A model generated the notes under the pieces. The model was not told where the DNA came from. It worked only from the letters and a program-made list of their open reading frames with translations, and made no database searches. This document shows, piece by piece, positions 7,206 to 15,759 of a stretch of DNA of 37,495 bases (position 1 is its first letter; each line of letters begins with the position of its first letter). The DNA comes from an uncultured Clostridia bacterium (lineage in GTDB: Bacteria; Bacillota; Clostridia; Christensenellales; Aristaeellaceae). The stretch covers positions 1 to 37,495 of the forward strand of contig CAKUAV010000011.1 of NCBI GenBank assembly GCA_934636425.1, given 5' to 3'. Made by a program: the position numbers and the translations under genes.

Positions 7206-7293
7206 TGGCTTCGCCATGAAAGCACGGGCAAAGACGGAAAAATGCGTGTTTAGCAGCGCAATCCTTGCTTTCCCCCGCTTTCCGTGAAGCGCC

Positions 7294-7332
7294 AAAAATC
7301 CCGCCGCGACAGAATCATCGCAGCGGGATTTT
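7294..7332 (-). terminator. Terminator of pta-ackA
   Basis: On the minus strand, AATCCCGC pairs with GCGGGATT, with further GCG/CGC pairing inside the loop, followed by TTTTT and shortly after the ackA stop codon. Confidence 0.8.
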
Positions 7333-7347
7333 GTTACACTATTGGAT

Positions 7348-8610
7348 TTACTTCTTGCCTGCGGTCAGCTCCAGCGTATCGCGGGCGATGGCCAGCTCCT
7401 CGTTGGTCGGGATGACGAATACGCGCACGCGGGAATCGGCCGCGGAAATCTCGCCTTCCTTGCCGAACTTCTTCTCGTCGTTGGAGGCCGCGTCCAGCTT
7501 GACGCCCAGGAATTCCAGGCCGTCGCAGACCATGGCGCGCAGCACGGGGTTGTTCTCGCCGATGCCGGCGGTGAACACCAGCGCGTCGAGGCCGCCCATG
7601 GCCGCCGCATAAGCGCCGATGTACTTCTTGATGGAGTACTGCCAGCAGTCCACGGTCGTCCTGCACTTGTCGATCTTCTCCTGCTCGGCGATCACCTTGT
7701 TGCCGCCGATTTCGATCGCCTCGCCGGCCGCGGCGCGGGAGTAGGTCAGCACGTCGCGCATATCGGAGGACACCTCGGACAGACCCAGCAGGCCGCTCTT
7801 CTTGTTGAGCATATTCAGCGTGCGCGTCACGTTCCAGCCCTCTTTGTTGGCGATGAACTCGACCACGGCGGGATCGACGTCGCCCGAGCGGGTGCCCATC
7901 AATACGCCCTGAAGAGGCGTCAGACCCATGGAGGTGTCGACGCACTTGCCGTCCACAACGGCGCTCAGAGAGGAGCCGTTGCCCAGATGGCAGATAACCA
8001 CCTTGCTGTGCGCCGCGCCCAGTATCTTGACGACCTCGCCGGCAATGTAGCGGTGGCTGGTGCCGTGGAAGCCGTAGCGGCGCACCTCGTCCTCACGGAA
8101 ATACTTGAGCGGCACGCCGTACAGGTAGGCCTTCTCGGGCATGGTCTGATGGAACGCGGTGTCGAACACGGCCACATTGGGCACGCCCTCCATGGCCTTT
8201 TCGCAGGCCTCGATGCCCATCAGGTTGGCCGGATTGTGCAGAGGGCCGAGCGGAATGCACTTTCTGATGGCCGCCTTGCACGCTTCGTCGATGACGCAGG
8301 ACTTGGTGAACGCCATGCCGCCGTGCAGCACGCGGTGACCGACGGCGTTGATCTCGTGAACGTCGGAAATCACGCCGACCTCTTTGTCGACCAGCACTTC
8401 CAGCACCAGCTCCATGGCCTCGGTGTGATTGGCGATGGCCTGCTCGTACTTCTTCTTGGAGCCGCAGTCCACGCCGTACTTGTGAACCAGATTGGAGCCG
8501 TCGATGCCGATGCGCTCGACCAGACCCTTGGCCATGACGCTCTCGTTCGTCATGTCGATCAGCTGATACTTCAGCGACGAGGAACCGGCGTTGATAACCA
8601 GAATTTTCAT
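7348..8610 (-). CDS. ackA: Acetate kinase
   Basis: A 420-residue cytosolic kinase, the usual length for AckA, converting acetyl phosphate and ADP to acetate and ATP. The N-terminal phosphate motif NAGSSSLKYQ (residues 5-14) and the family blocks VGHRVLHGG, FDTAFHQTMP, GFHGTSHRY, HLGNGSS and FTAGIGENN are all present. The start at 8610 puts MKILVINAGS at the N-terminus and has GGAGG at the right distance; a longer in-frame start would add ten non-homologous residues. It lies 92 nt downstream of pta on the same strand and ends at a terminator. Together they form the substrate-level phosphorylation route from acetyl-CoA to acetate. Confidence 0.98.
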   Translation of the reverse strand: MKILVINAGSSSLKYQLIDMTNESVMAKGLVERIGIDGSNLVHKYGVDCGSKKKYEQAIANHTEAMELVLEVLVDKEVGVISDVHEINAVGHRVLHGGMAFTKSCVIDEACKAAIRKCIPLGPLHNPANLMGIEACEKAMEGVPNVAVFDTAFHQTMPEKAYLYGVPLKYFREDEVRRYGFHGTSHRYIAGEVVKILGAAHSKVVICHLGNGSSLSAVVDGKCVDTSMGLTPLQGVLMGTRSGDVDPAVVEFIANKEGWNVTRTLNMLNKKSGLLGLSEVSSDMRDVLTYSRAAAGEAIEIGGNKVIAEQEKIDKCRTTVDCWQYSIKKYIGAYAAAMGGLDALVFTAGIGENNPVLRAMVCDGLEFLGVKLDAASNDEKKFGKEGEISAADSRVRVFVIPTNEELAIARDTLELTAGKK

Positions 8611-8702
8611 GGGATATGCCCTCCAGCTCGTTTTTTTCATTCAAAAGACCCGCCGGTCTGCATGGGGCAAACCGGCGCGCCAACAGTCATTGATTGTGGA
8701 GA

Positions 8703-9698
8703 TCAGCCCTGCGCCTGAACGGCGGTGATGGCCACTGTGGCGACGATGTCGTCCACGGAGCAGCCGCGGGAGAGATCGTTGCACGGCTTGGCGATGCCCT
8801 GCAGTATCGGGCCGTAGGCCTCGGCCTTGCCCAGGCGCTGCACCAGCTTGTAGCCGATGTTGCCGGCCTGAAGATCGGGGAATACCAGCACGTTGGCCTT
8901 GCCGGCCACGGCGCTGCCGGGCGCCTTGAGCGCGCCGACGGAGGGAACCAGCGCCGCGTCGAGCTGCAATTCGCCGTCCAGCATCAGTTCGGGCGCCATC
9001 TCATGCGCGATGCGGGTGGCTTCCTGAACCTTGGTCACGTTGTCGTGCCTGGCGCTGCCCTTGGTGGAGAAGCTCAGCATGGCCACGCGCGGCTCGATGC
9101 CGGCCAGGCTGCGGGCGGAATCCGCCGCGCCCAGCGCGATGTTGGCCAGCTGCTCCGCGTCGGGATCGATGTTGACGGCGCAGTCGGCGAATATCATGAT
9201 GCCATTCTCGCCGTACTCGGTCTCGGGAGACTCCATCAGGAAGCAGGAGGACACGGTCTTCATGCCGGGCTTGGCCTTGATGATCTGCAGCGCGGGGCGC
9301 AGCATGTCGCCGGTGGAGTGGATCGCGCCGGACACCAGGCCGTCCGCGTCGCCCATCTTGACCATCATCACGCCGTAATACATGGGATCGGCAACCAGCT
9401 TGGCGGCCTGCTCCTCGGTCATGCCCTTGGCCTTGCGCAGCTCATAGAGCTTTTCGGCATAGGCGCCCGCCTTGTCGGAGGTTGCCGGGTTGATGATCTC
9501 AACGCCGCACAGGCACACATCGAACTTTGCGGCCACAGCCTTGACCTTCTCAGGATCGCCCAGCATGATGATCTTGGCCAGACCGGCCTTGGAGATCCTG
9601 GAAGCGGCCTGAACGTTGCGCTCCTCTTCGCCCTCAGGCAGCACGATGGTCTTGACGTCGGACGCGGCCTTCGCCTTGATTTTGTCAATAATCGCCAT
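8703..9698 (-). CDS. pta: Phosphate acetyltransferase
   Basis: A 331-residue enzyme of the short Pta class that makes acetyl phosphate from acetyl-CoA and phosphate, feeding AckA. Family blocks seen are VLPEGEEERN, GLVSGAIHSTGDMLRPALQI (the acetyl-CoA/phosphate site) and SFSTKGSARH. The C-terminal segment VFPDLQAGNIGYKLVQRLG closes the active-site cleft. The start at 9698 gives MAIIDKIK and has GGAGGG upstream. It precedes ackA with no terminator between, so the two are probably one transcript. Confidence 0.97.
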   Translation of the reverse strand: MAIIDKIKAKAASDVKTIVLPEGEEERNVQAASRISKAGLAKIIMLGDPEKVKAVAAKFDVCLCGVEIINPATSDKAGAYAEKLYELRKAKGMTEEQAAKLVADPMYYGVMMVKMGDADGLVSGAIHSTGDMLRPALQIIKAKPGMKTVSSCFLMESPETEYGENGIMIFADCAVNIDPDAEQLANIALGAADSARSLAGIEPRVAMLSFSTKGSARHDNVTKVQEATRIAHEMAPELMLDGELQLDAALVPSVGALKAPGSAVAGKANVLVFPDLQAGNIGYKLVQRLGKAEAYGPILQGIAKPCNDLSRGCSVDDIVATVAITAVQAQG

Positions 9699-9793
9699 GA
9701 TATATCCCTCCAAATCAAAATAATCACAGTATTCAAGAGTGCGTCTCAGACACACTCAAGCGGCAGCGCGTTCATATCCGCGCTTCTTATGAC

Positions 9794-9822
9794 AGTATAC
9801 CGCTTTGCGCTCCTTTTTGAAA
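9794..9822 (-). promoter_or_regulatory. Likely promoter of pta-ackA
   Basis: On the minus strand, TTTCAA (9817-9822), a 17-base spacer and TATACT (9794-9799), leaving a leader of about 90 bases before pta. The -35 is poor. Confidence 0.45.
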
Positions 9823-9839
9823 GAGCTAAACGGTAAATT

Positions 9840-10412
9840 TCACAATTCTGTCCCGTCCTCCAGCCTGTTGTCGCTCAGCAGCTGATACATCTCGTCGTCC
9901 TCCGCGCCGAGCGAGGCCATGTCGATCTCCCGCAGCGTCAGCGGCACGTCGGCCGGATCCGCGCCGAAAAAATCCAGCGCGCCGATTGTCACGCGCATGT
10001 CGTCCAGCGCCCTGACGCGCCCCACATATTCGCTCTCGCCCTTCCAGAGCGTGATCACGCGATCCTCCGAGGCGGCCTTGCGGCACAGCGCGTGAAAAAC
10101 GTCCTCGTCCGGCTGCACGTCGATCGCCTCTTTGGGCGTGTCGCGGCGCAGAAGCAGCAGCCGGCGCAGCCGCATCGAATAGTCGTCCTCGCCCATGATC
10201 GAGCTGATCTGATTGAGCCGGCAGGCCAGCAGGCCGTCATAGCGTCCCACGGGCGATACGGCATGGAGCAACACCTGCGTCCGATTGATGTGCGCCACAT
10301 AGCCGGCGATAAAATCGTCCGGATTTTCCGGATCGACAAAGAGCGAGGTCAAAACGCCCGCCTTCTGATAGGTCTCCAGCTGGTAGCGGTAAAAGCCCAG
10401 ACTTTCAGTCAT
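9840..10412 (-). CDS. Protein of unknown function with two SH3/Sm-like beta domains
   Basis: A 190-residue acidic protein that I cannot assign to a named family. It seems to have two similar beta-rich units. The first (about 33-75) reads FIAGYVAHINRTQVLLHAV then DGLLACRLNQISSI. The second (about 117-165) reads RVITLWKGESEYVGRVRAL then LTLREIDMASL. Both show a strand pattern of GxV followed by a hydrophobic strand and a closing I-x-x-I, as in Sm-like or SH3-like barrels. AAGGAG lies before the ATG. It starts 16 nt after the DNA methyltransferase stop and is probably cotranscribed with it, which is the only clue to its role. Confidence 0.75.
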   Translation of the reverse strand: MTESLGFYRYQLETYQKAGVLTSLFVDPENPDDFIAGYVAHINRTQVLLHAVSPVGRYDGLLACRLNQISSIMGEDDYSMRLRRLLLLRRDTPKEAIDVQPDEDVFHALCRKAASEDRVITLWKGESEYVGRVRALDDMRVTIGALDFFGADPADVPLTLREIDMASLGAEDDEMYQLLSDNRLEDGTEL

Positions 10413-10428
10413 ACGTTTCCTGATCTCC

Positions 10429-11697
10429 TTAAAAAATGCCGTCCGCGTCTCCGCCGTCCAGCAGGTAATAGAAATGCCGCCCCATTACGTCGCCCACGCG
10501 CAGGCAGGGCTTGCCCTCCAGCACGGGCAGCTGGAGCACCGTATCCAGCGCGGGCTTCTGGCGCAGGCGATAGCTGGCGGCCTCGCTCTTGTAAACGCCG
10601 CCGCGCAGATAGCCCACCGACCAGTTGTCCACCGCGTCCAGACCGGAAAACGTTCGGGCGCACACGCCCGGCTCGATCTCATAGCGGTTAAGCCGCACGT
10701 CGTAATAGGCGATGCCCGGCTCCATGTCCGCCTCGGCCTCGGGCGTGCCGGCGCATTCGGGCGCGGTGTAGGAAATATTCGCGCCGTTCATGCGGCGGCG
10801 GGTGGTCTCGAGCGCATGGCCGCTCATGTCCACGGCGACGCAGCGCCGCCCGTTCAGCCAGGCCGCCTCGAGCGTCGTGCCCGAGCCGGAAAACAGATCG
10901 CAGACCAGATCGCCCGGCCGGCTGCTGCTGAGAATCACGCGCTCGAGCAGGCGCAGCGGCTTCTGCGTGTCGTAGCCGGTGCGCTGGGGATCCTTCTGCT
11001 GAAGGTGGCTCACGTCGTCCCAGACGTCTCCGGGAAAGGCCGGCTCGTCGTCGTAGTATGTATAGATTTTTCCGCCCGATTTGATCGAGCGGTAGACGCG
11101 GCCGTCCGCGTCCACATGGCGCTTCATGTGATTGCGCCGCGTGTCCATGCGCGAAACCGGCACGCTCTCCAGATTGAAGTAATACTTGCGCCCCTTTCGG
11201 TAGAACAGTATCACGTCGTGCTTGCGGCTGAAGAAGCGCCGCGCCCGGCCGCCGGTCTGATACGACCATATGATCTCGTTGAGGAAATTGCTCTCGCCGA
11301 AGATTTCGTCCATCAGAAGGCGAATGTGGGCGTACATATGATAGTCGACATGAACGTATATCACGCCGCTGTCGCTGAGCAGCTCCCGCGCGCCGGTGAG
11401 CACGTCGCGCATCATTTCCATATAGGCGCCGCGCTCCATGTCGTCGCGGTAGACCGGCTGCACCAGCGAGCCCGCGCCGCTCTTCCATTCCTTTTCGCCC
11501 ACGCGCGCGCGCATGGAAAAGACCTGGCCGGTTCTAAAGGGCGGATCGATATAGACCACCTGCACCTGAGAAGCGTACTGCTCGATCAGTCCCGGCAGCA
11601 GCGCGCGCACATCGCCCACGCGCATTTCGCCGCCCGGCTCCCTTCCGGCCTGCTCCTCCCGCCAAATGTTGACCTGCCGAAGCTGCATACGGTTCAC
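10429..11697 (-). CDS. Site-specific DNA methyltransferase (N6-adenine/N4-cytosine, beta type), solitary
   Basis: A 422-residue AdoMet-dependent DNA amino-methyltransferase. The catalytic motif DPPF is at 51-54, and the AdoMet-binding motif FSGSGTT (269-275) comes after it, which is the beta-type order seen in Mod subunits and CcrM-like enzymes. The block TGYDTQKPLRLLERVI (240-255) just before it is also typical. The last 110 residues form an extra C-terminal domain of unknown role. No restriction endonuclease or specificity subunit lies nearby, so this is probably an orphan enzyme acting in epigenetic control or protection. The start at 11697 has only a weak ribosome-binding site. The downstream neighbour is the two-domain unknown at 9840-10412. 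Confidence 0.9.
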   Translation of the reverse strand: MNRMQLRQVNIWREEQAGREPGGEMRVGDVRALLPGLIEQYASQVQVVYIDPPFRTGQVFSMRARVGEKEWKSGAGSLVQPVYRDDMERGAYMEMMRDVLTGARELLSDSGVIYVHVDYHMYAHIRLLMDEIFGESNFLNEIIWSYQTGGRARRFFSRKHDVILFYRKGRKYYFNLESVPVSRMDTRRNHMKRHVDADGRVYRSIKSGGKIYTYYDDEPAFPGDVWDDVSHLQQKDPQRTGYDTQKPLRLLERVILSSSRPGDLVCDLFSGSGTTLEAAWLNGRRCVAVDMSGHALETTRRRMNGANISYTAPECAGTPEAEADMEPGIAYYDVRLNRYEIEPGVCARTFSGLDAVDNWSVGYLRGGVYKSEAASYRLRQKPALDTVLQLPVLEGKPCLRVGDVMGRHFYYLLDGGDADGIF

Positions 11698-11801
11698 TCC
11701 CTGTCACAAACGTCGCTTTTTTCTATTATATATTATTTTCCCGTCGCCGTCACGCGTTTTTTGCAATTTCACGCCTGTTTTCGCATTTTTTGATTCGGGG
11801 A

Positions 11802-11830
11802 TTGACATTCGGCCTGTTTTTTACGATAAT
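11802..11830 (+). promoter_or_regulatory. SigA-type promoter of the DUF4965 gene
   Basis: TTGACA (11802-11807), a 17-base spacer and GATAAT (11825-11830), about 60 bases before the start. Confidence 0.7.
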
Positions 11831-11889
11831 AGGAGTACGTCATGCGCCTGATTTCGCGCTGATTCTCTATTAAGGGAGGAACTGTTTTT

Positions 11890-13917
11890 ATGACCGCACG
11901 ATTTGACCGCCTTCCGGCGCTGCCCCTGATCGTCAACGATCCCTATTTCTCCATCTGGTGCGCGGCCGACCGCCTGACCGACGCCGTGCCCACACACTGG
12001 GCGGGCGAGGAAAAGCCGCTGCTCGGCCTGGCCGTGATCGATGGAAAGGCGCACCGCTTCCTCGGCGTGAACGCGGACGAGGCCATGCAGACCGAGTCCC
12101 TCGAGGTCACGCCCACCTGCACCCGCTCCTCTCTCATCGCATCCGGCGTGCGCGTAAACGTCGCCTTCACCACCCCGCTGCTGCTCGACCGGCCGGACGT
12201 GCTGTCCATGCCCGTGACCTATGTGGACATGACCGCCGAAAGCGCGGACGGAAAGGCGCACGATGTGTCGCTGAGCTTCTTCATGGACGAGCGGCTATGC
12301 TACACGCAGCGCGACATTCCGACCGACCCCGAAAAGAAGGAGAAGTTCGACAAAAGCCTCGATCCCTCCTACGCCTGCACCGAAAAGCCGGCCATGATGC
12401 GCGATTCCTACCGCGCGGCCGCGCTGAACGTCGCCTATATGGGCCGCCTGCATCAGGGCTTTGCCGGCCACAGCGGAGACCACATCTCCATCGACTGGGG
12501 CTATGCCTATCTGGCCGGCGAGGATGACGTTCGCGCCTGCGAAAGCGGCCTGAGCGCCGAAAAGAGCGGCGCTGTCGATGAAAAGACGGCGCTTGAAATG
12601 CGCGTCTACGCCGCCTATGACGACGTGGCCTCGATCAACTATTTCGGCCGCCTGACCCCCGCCTACTATGCGCGCGGCGGCAAGACCATACTGGACGCGA
12701 TCTCCGCCCTGCACACGCAGCGGGAAACGCTCATGGCCGAGTGCCGCGCGCTGGACGAATCTCTCGAGAAGAAGGCGTTCGAGCTGGGCGGCGAGGACTA
12801 CCGGCTGATCGCCTCCGCGGCCTACCGCCACACCATAGGCGCGCACAAGCTGATCGCCGACGAGCGCGGCGACATGGTCTTCCTCTCCAAGGAGAACGAT
12901 TCCAACGGCTGCATCGGCACGGTGGACGTGAGCTACCCCTCCATCCCGCTGTTTTTGCTCTACAATCCGGAATATGTGCGCGGCATGTGCCGCCCGATTC
13001 TCAAGTTCGCCTCGCTGCCGGTCTGGACATACGACTTTGCGCCGCACGACGTGGGACGCTATCCGCACGCCACCGGTCAGGTTTACGGCTATAATAACCG
13101 TCCCGGCAGCTTCGTGCACGGGCTGGTCTATCCGCCGCTGTATCTCTATCCCGCCTCTGCCGACGTGTATTCTCTGCGCAGCCAGATGCCCGTCGAGGAA
13201 TGCGGCAATATGCTCATCATGCTCTGCGCCGCCTCCCGCGTGGACGGCGACTATTCGCTCGAGCGCGCCTATATGCCTGTGCTCGAAAAGTGGGTGCGCT
13301 ATCTGATCGAGTTCGGCGAGGATCCGGGCGAGCAGCTCTGCACCGACGATTTCGCGGGACATCTGGCGCGCAACATCAATCTGTCCGCCAAAGCGGTCTG
13401 CGGCGTGGCGGCCTACGCGCTCATCCGCCGCGGCCTGGGCGACGAGGCCGACTATGCGCGCTATATGGACAAGGCGCGCGCAATGGCGAAGAGCTGGCTC
13501 GAGCGCGCCTCCGCCGAGGACGGCTCCACCTATCTCACGTTCGACAAGCAGGGCTGGAGCATCAAGTACAATCTCGTCTGGGACAAGCTATTGGATCTTG
13601 AGCTGCTGCCGGATGCGTTCTATGAGCGTGAGACGAAGAGCTATATCCCGCGCATGAACAAGTACGGCCTGCCGCTCGATTCCCGCTCCGACTACACCAA
13701 GTCCGACTGGATACTCTGGGCCGCGTCCATGGCCGACAACGAGACATTCCGCGCGCTCATTCATCCGGTCGCGGAATACCTGCGCGAAAGCGACACGCGC
13801 GTGGCCTTCTCCGACTGGTATTACACATCGACCGGCCGCTATGTCCACTTCATCGGCCGCAGCGTTCAGGGCGGACTGTATATGCCCCTGCTGATGGCCA
13901 AATGGACGAATAAATAA
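11890..13917 (+). CDS. Glutaminase A-like protein (DUF4964/DUF5127/DUF4965/DUF1793)
   Basis: A 675-residue protein with the layout of the glutaminase A-like family. An N-terminal segment LPLIVNDPYFSIWCAADRLT (14-33) matches the DUF4964-type start, a beta-sandwich DUF5127 region follows, then an alpha/alpha barrel of DUF4965/DUF1793 type from about residue 280 to the end (blocks YNPEYVRGMCRPIL, FAPHDVGRYPHATGQ and RYVHFIGRSVQGG). Fungal members have been described as glutaminases, but the bacterial ones are mostly uncharacterised and the fold is that of glycosidases, so the substrate is open. There is no signal peptide, so it should be cytosolic. AGGGAGGAA precedes the ATG. It appears to be a single-gene unit. 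Confidence 0.85.
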   Translation: MTARFDRLPALPLIVNDPYFSIWCAADRLTDAVPTHWAGEEKPLLGLAVIDGKAHRFLGVNADEAMQTESLEVTPTCTRSSLIASGVRVNVAFTTPLLLDRPDVLSMPVTYVDMTAESADGKAHDVSLSFFMDERLCYTQRDIPTDPEKKEKFDKSLDPSYACTEKPAMMRDSYRAAALNVAYMGRLHQGFAGHSGDHISIDWGYAYLAGEDDVRACESGLSAEKSGAVDEKTALEMRVYAAYDDVASINYFGRLTPAYYARGGKTILDAISALHTQRETLMAECRALDESLEKKAFELGGEDYRLIASAAYRHTIGAHKLIADERGDMVFLSKENDSNGCIGTVDVSYPSIPLFLLYNPEYVRGMCRPILKFASLPVWTYDFAPHDVGRYPHATGQVYGYNNRPGSFVHGLVYPPLYLYPASADVYSLRSQMPVEECGNMLIMLCAASRVDGDYSLERAYMPVLEKWVRYLIEFGEDPGEQLCTDDFAGHLARNINLSAKAVCGVAAYALIRRGLGDEADYARYMDKARAMAKSWLERASAEDGSTYLTFDKQGWSIKYNLVWDKLLDLELLPDAFYERETKSYIPRMNKYGLPLDSRSDYTKSDWILWAASMADNETFRALIHPVAEYLRESDTRVAFSDWYYTSTGRYVHFIGRSVQGGLYMPLLMAKWTNK

Positions 13918-13936
13918 ATCTCATTCGCGTCCTTTT

Positions 13937-13970
13937 CCGCAAGCGCCGACAGACAATTCGGCGCTTGCGG
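13937..13970 (+). terminator. Strong hairpin after the DUF4965 gene (no T-run)
   Basis: A perfect 13-bp stem, CCGCAAGCGCCGA with TCGGCGCTTGCGG, and an 8-base loop. It is not followed by a T-run on either strand, so it may be a 3'-end stabiliser rather than a standard terminator. Confidence 0.5.
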
Positions 13971-14120
13971 CCGTTATGCGCCCTGCGCCCCGCCCCCACG
14001 CGGCAGCATATGGCGCAAATGAGAATAAATTCAAACTGATATATAAAAGAAACTTTTATGCAATCCGGCGCGTCTGAAAAGCGTAACTCAAACGAACCAT
14101 GATCGGAGGAATCGCGCATT

Positions 14121-15368
14121 ATGAAAAAGAAGCTCATATTCGCAGCCGTCGTCGTTGCGCTCGTCGCGCTGGCTCTGGTGCGCTACACGCTCATAGAGGT
14201 GAACGCGCCGCTGCCCGAGGATGTGAAGAGCGGCAGCGCGGCGCAGACGGAGCATTTCGTCGCCTCAGCCACGAAAGCGCCCGCGCAGACCCCCACGCCC
14301 GAGCCCACGCCGGAACCCACGCCCGAGCCCACGCCCAAGCCCGTCATGCAGAGCGGCTCGTCCGGCGAAAACGTCAAAACGCTTCAGACGCGTCTGCGCG
14401 AATACGGCTTCATGACCGGCGGCGCGGACGGCCAGTACGGCGCAAAGACCAAGGCCGGCGTTCAGAAGCTGCAGGCCTATCTGGACGAACTGAACCGCCA
14501 GGAGCAGGCCGTGCTGAGCGCCCAGCTAAGCGACGAAGCCCAGCCGGACGAGGATGCCGGCTCGCCCGCCGCAGCCCCTGCCGACAGCACTGACGACGCC
14601 CATAACGACAACGACAATACGGAAGAAACCGCCCTTCAGGATACGCGCAAGCCCGATGAAGAAACGCCCGCCTATTCCGGCGCGGTCGATCAGGCGCTGT
14701 GGGATTTCCTGAATGAGGGCGGTTTTTCCGTCTATCGGGAGACGGTGTCGAGCGGCTCCAAGGGGCTTGAAACCGAGCGCGTGCAGACCCGCCTGATCGC
14801 GCTGGGCTATCTGGGCGGCGCGGCAGACGGCGACGCGGGCGGCAGAACAGTCTCGGCCATTCGCTCGTTCCAGTCCTCGAACGGGCTGGGCGCGGACGGC
14901 GTGGCCGGCGAAAAGACGCAGCGGCTGCTCTTCTCGGGCGGCGCCAGGCGCTATGTGAAGCCCGCCAGGCCCTATATGCTCAAGATCGACACGTCGAAGC
15001 AGCGCGTCTACGCCTACTCCTACGACAAGGCCACGGGCGGCTATTCGAATCTCGTGCGCACGATGGTCTGCTCCACCGGCAAGGACGCGACCCCCACGCC
15101 CAAGGGCACGTTTACGTCCACATCGCCCGTGGCGCGCTGGGGCTACTTCCCGAAATACGACGTGTGGGGACAGTATCTCTACCGCATCAACGGCAGCATA
15201 CTCTTCCATTCCGTGCTGTACACCGACTCGAACGAAAGCAGTCTGATCGCCGGCTCTCTCTACAAGCTGGGCACGAAGGCCTCCCACGGCTGCGTGCGCC
15301 TGTCGGTCGAGGACGCGAAGTGGATATACACCAACTGCTCCGCCGGCACGACGGTCAAGGTGGTGTAA
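14121..15368 (+). CDS. L,D-transpeptidase with two peptidoglycan-binding domains
   Basis: A 415-residue extracytoplasmic enzyme for 3-3 crosslinks or other L,D-transfers in peptidoglycan. An N-terminal membrane anchor (about 5-22) is followed by a Pro/Thr/Glu repeat linker (about 57-75). A first PG_binding_1 domain (about 78-120: SSGENVKTLQTRLREYGF) and an acidic low-complexity stretch (about 125-190) come next, then a second PG_binding_1 domain (about 215-278: ERVQTRLIALGYLGG). The C-terminal YkuD catalytic domain carries SHGCVRLS with Cys391 as nucleophile and His389. GGAGG lies eleven bases before the ATG. It may help remodel the vegetative or spore wall. Confidence 0.95.
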   Translation: MKKKLIFAAVVVALVALALVRYTLIEVNAPLPEDVKSGSAAQTEHFVASATKAPAQTPTPEPTPEPTPEPTPKPVMQSGSSGENVKTLQTRLREYGFMTGGADGQYGAKTKAGVQKLQAYLDELNRQEQAVLSAQLSDEAQPDEDAGSPAAAPADSTDDAHNDNDNTEETALQDTRKPDEETPAYSGAVDQALWDFLNEGGFSVYRETVSSGSKGLETERVQTRLIALGYLGGAADGDAGGRTVSAIRSFQSSNGLGADGVAGEKTQRLLFSGGARRYVKPARPYMLKIDTSKQRVYAYSYDKATGGYSNLVRTMVCSTGKDATPTPKGTFTSTSPVARWGYFPKYDVWGQYLYRINGSILFHSVLYTDSNESSLIAGSLYKLGTKASHGCVRLSVEDAKWIYTNCSAGTTVKVV

Positions 15369-15382
15369 AGGCATAAAACAAG

Positions 15383-15432
15383 GCTCCGATTCGCATTCAC
15401 ATTTCGTGATCCGCGAATCGGAGCTGTTTTTT
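15383..15432. terminator. Bidirectional terminator between L,D-transpeptidase and XRE gene
   Basis: A perfect 12-bp stem, GCTCCGATTCGC with GCGAATCGGAGC. The plus strand continues with T-rich GTTTTTT and the minus strand with CTTGTTTT, so it can serve both converging genes. Confidence 0.85.
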
Positions 15433-15652
15433 ATCGCTTTTTGCTGTCAGGATAGGGCCTGCGCTCATCGGTCAGGCCAAGCAGATAGTCGGTCGACGTT
15501 TTGTAATACCGCGCCAGCGCGATCAGCACGTCCAGCGGAAGCTGCCTCTGACCGGTTTCATACTGCGAGTAGGTGTTCTGACGAATGTGCAGATGGTCGG
15601 CCAGCTGCTTCTGCGTCAGGTCTCTGTCCTCGCGCATATCACGAATACGCAT
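15431..15652 (-). CDS. XRE-family helix-turn-helix regulator
   Basis: A 73-residue single-domain repressor-type protein. The HTH is residues about 5-60: DLTQKQLADHLHIRQNTYSQYETGQRQLP (read as TQKQLADHLHI and RQNTYSQYETGQRQLP) followed by LIALARYYKTSTDYLLGLTD, the Cro/C1 pattern. It has no extra effector domain. The start at 15652 is preferred because AGGGAGG lies just upstream, inside a longer in-frame extension. It is divergent from the DUF4230 gene. The region between holds a set of ATCTC/GAGAT half-sites that are its likely operators, so it probably represses itself and its neighbour. Confidence 0.9.
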   Translation of the reverse strand: MRIRDMREDRDLTQKQLADHLHIRQNTYSQYETGQRQLPLDVLIALARYYKTSTDYLLGLTDERRPYPDSKKR

Positions 15653-15671
15653 CCCATCCCTCCCTGTAAGC

Positions 15672-15725
15672 ATTATATGAATCTCAAAACGAGATATTGC
15701 AATATATCTCAAATTGTGATATCAT
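15672..15725. promoter_or_regulatory. Divergent promoters sharing one palindromic -35, with operator-like half-sites
   Basis: For the plus-strand gene: TTGCAA (15697-15702), a 17-base spacer and TATCAT (15720-15725). TTGCAA is its own reverse complement. On the minus strand the same six bases stand 19 bases from TATAAT (15672-15677, seen as ATTATA on the plus strand) upstream of the XRE gene. Half-sites overlap both promoters: ATCTC (15681-15685), GAGAT (15691-15695), ATCTC (15706-15710) and GATAT (15718-15722). Confidence 0.65.
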
Positions 15726-15759
15726 GATCCTGCTTACATTGAGAAAGGAGCGGTCGTCC

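Noticed and set aside
7022..7219. Short open frame inside R1 copy B ending in FFDKL-like sequence
   Set aside because: The peptide similarity between R1 copies is explained by nucleotide similarity. There is no start signal, and copy C carries changes that break the pattern.
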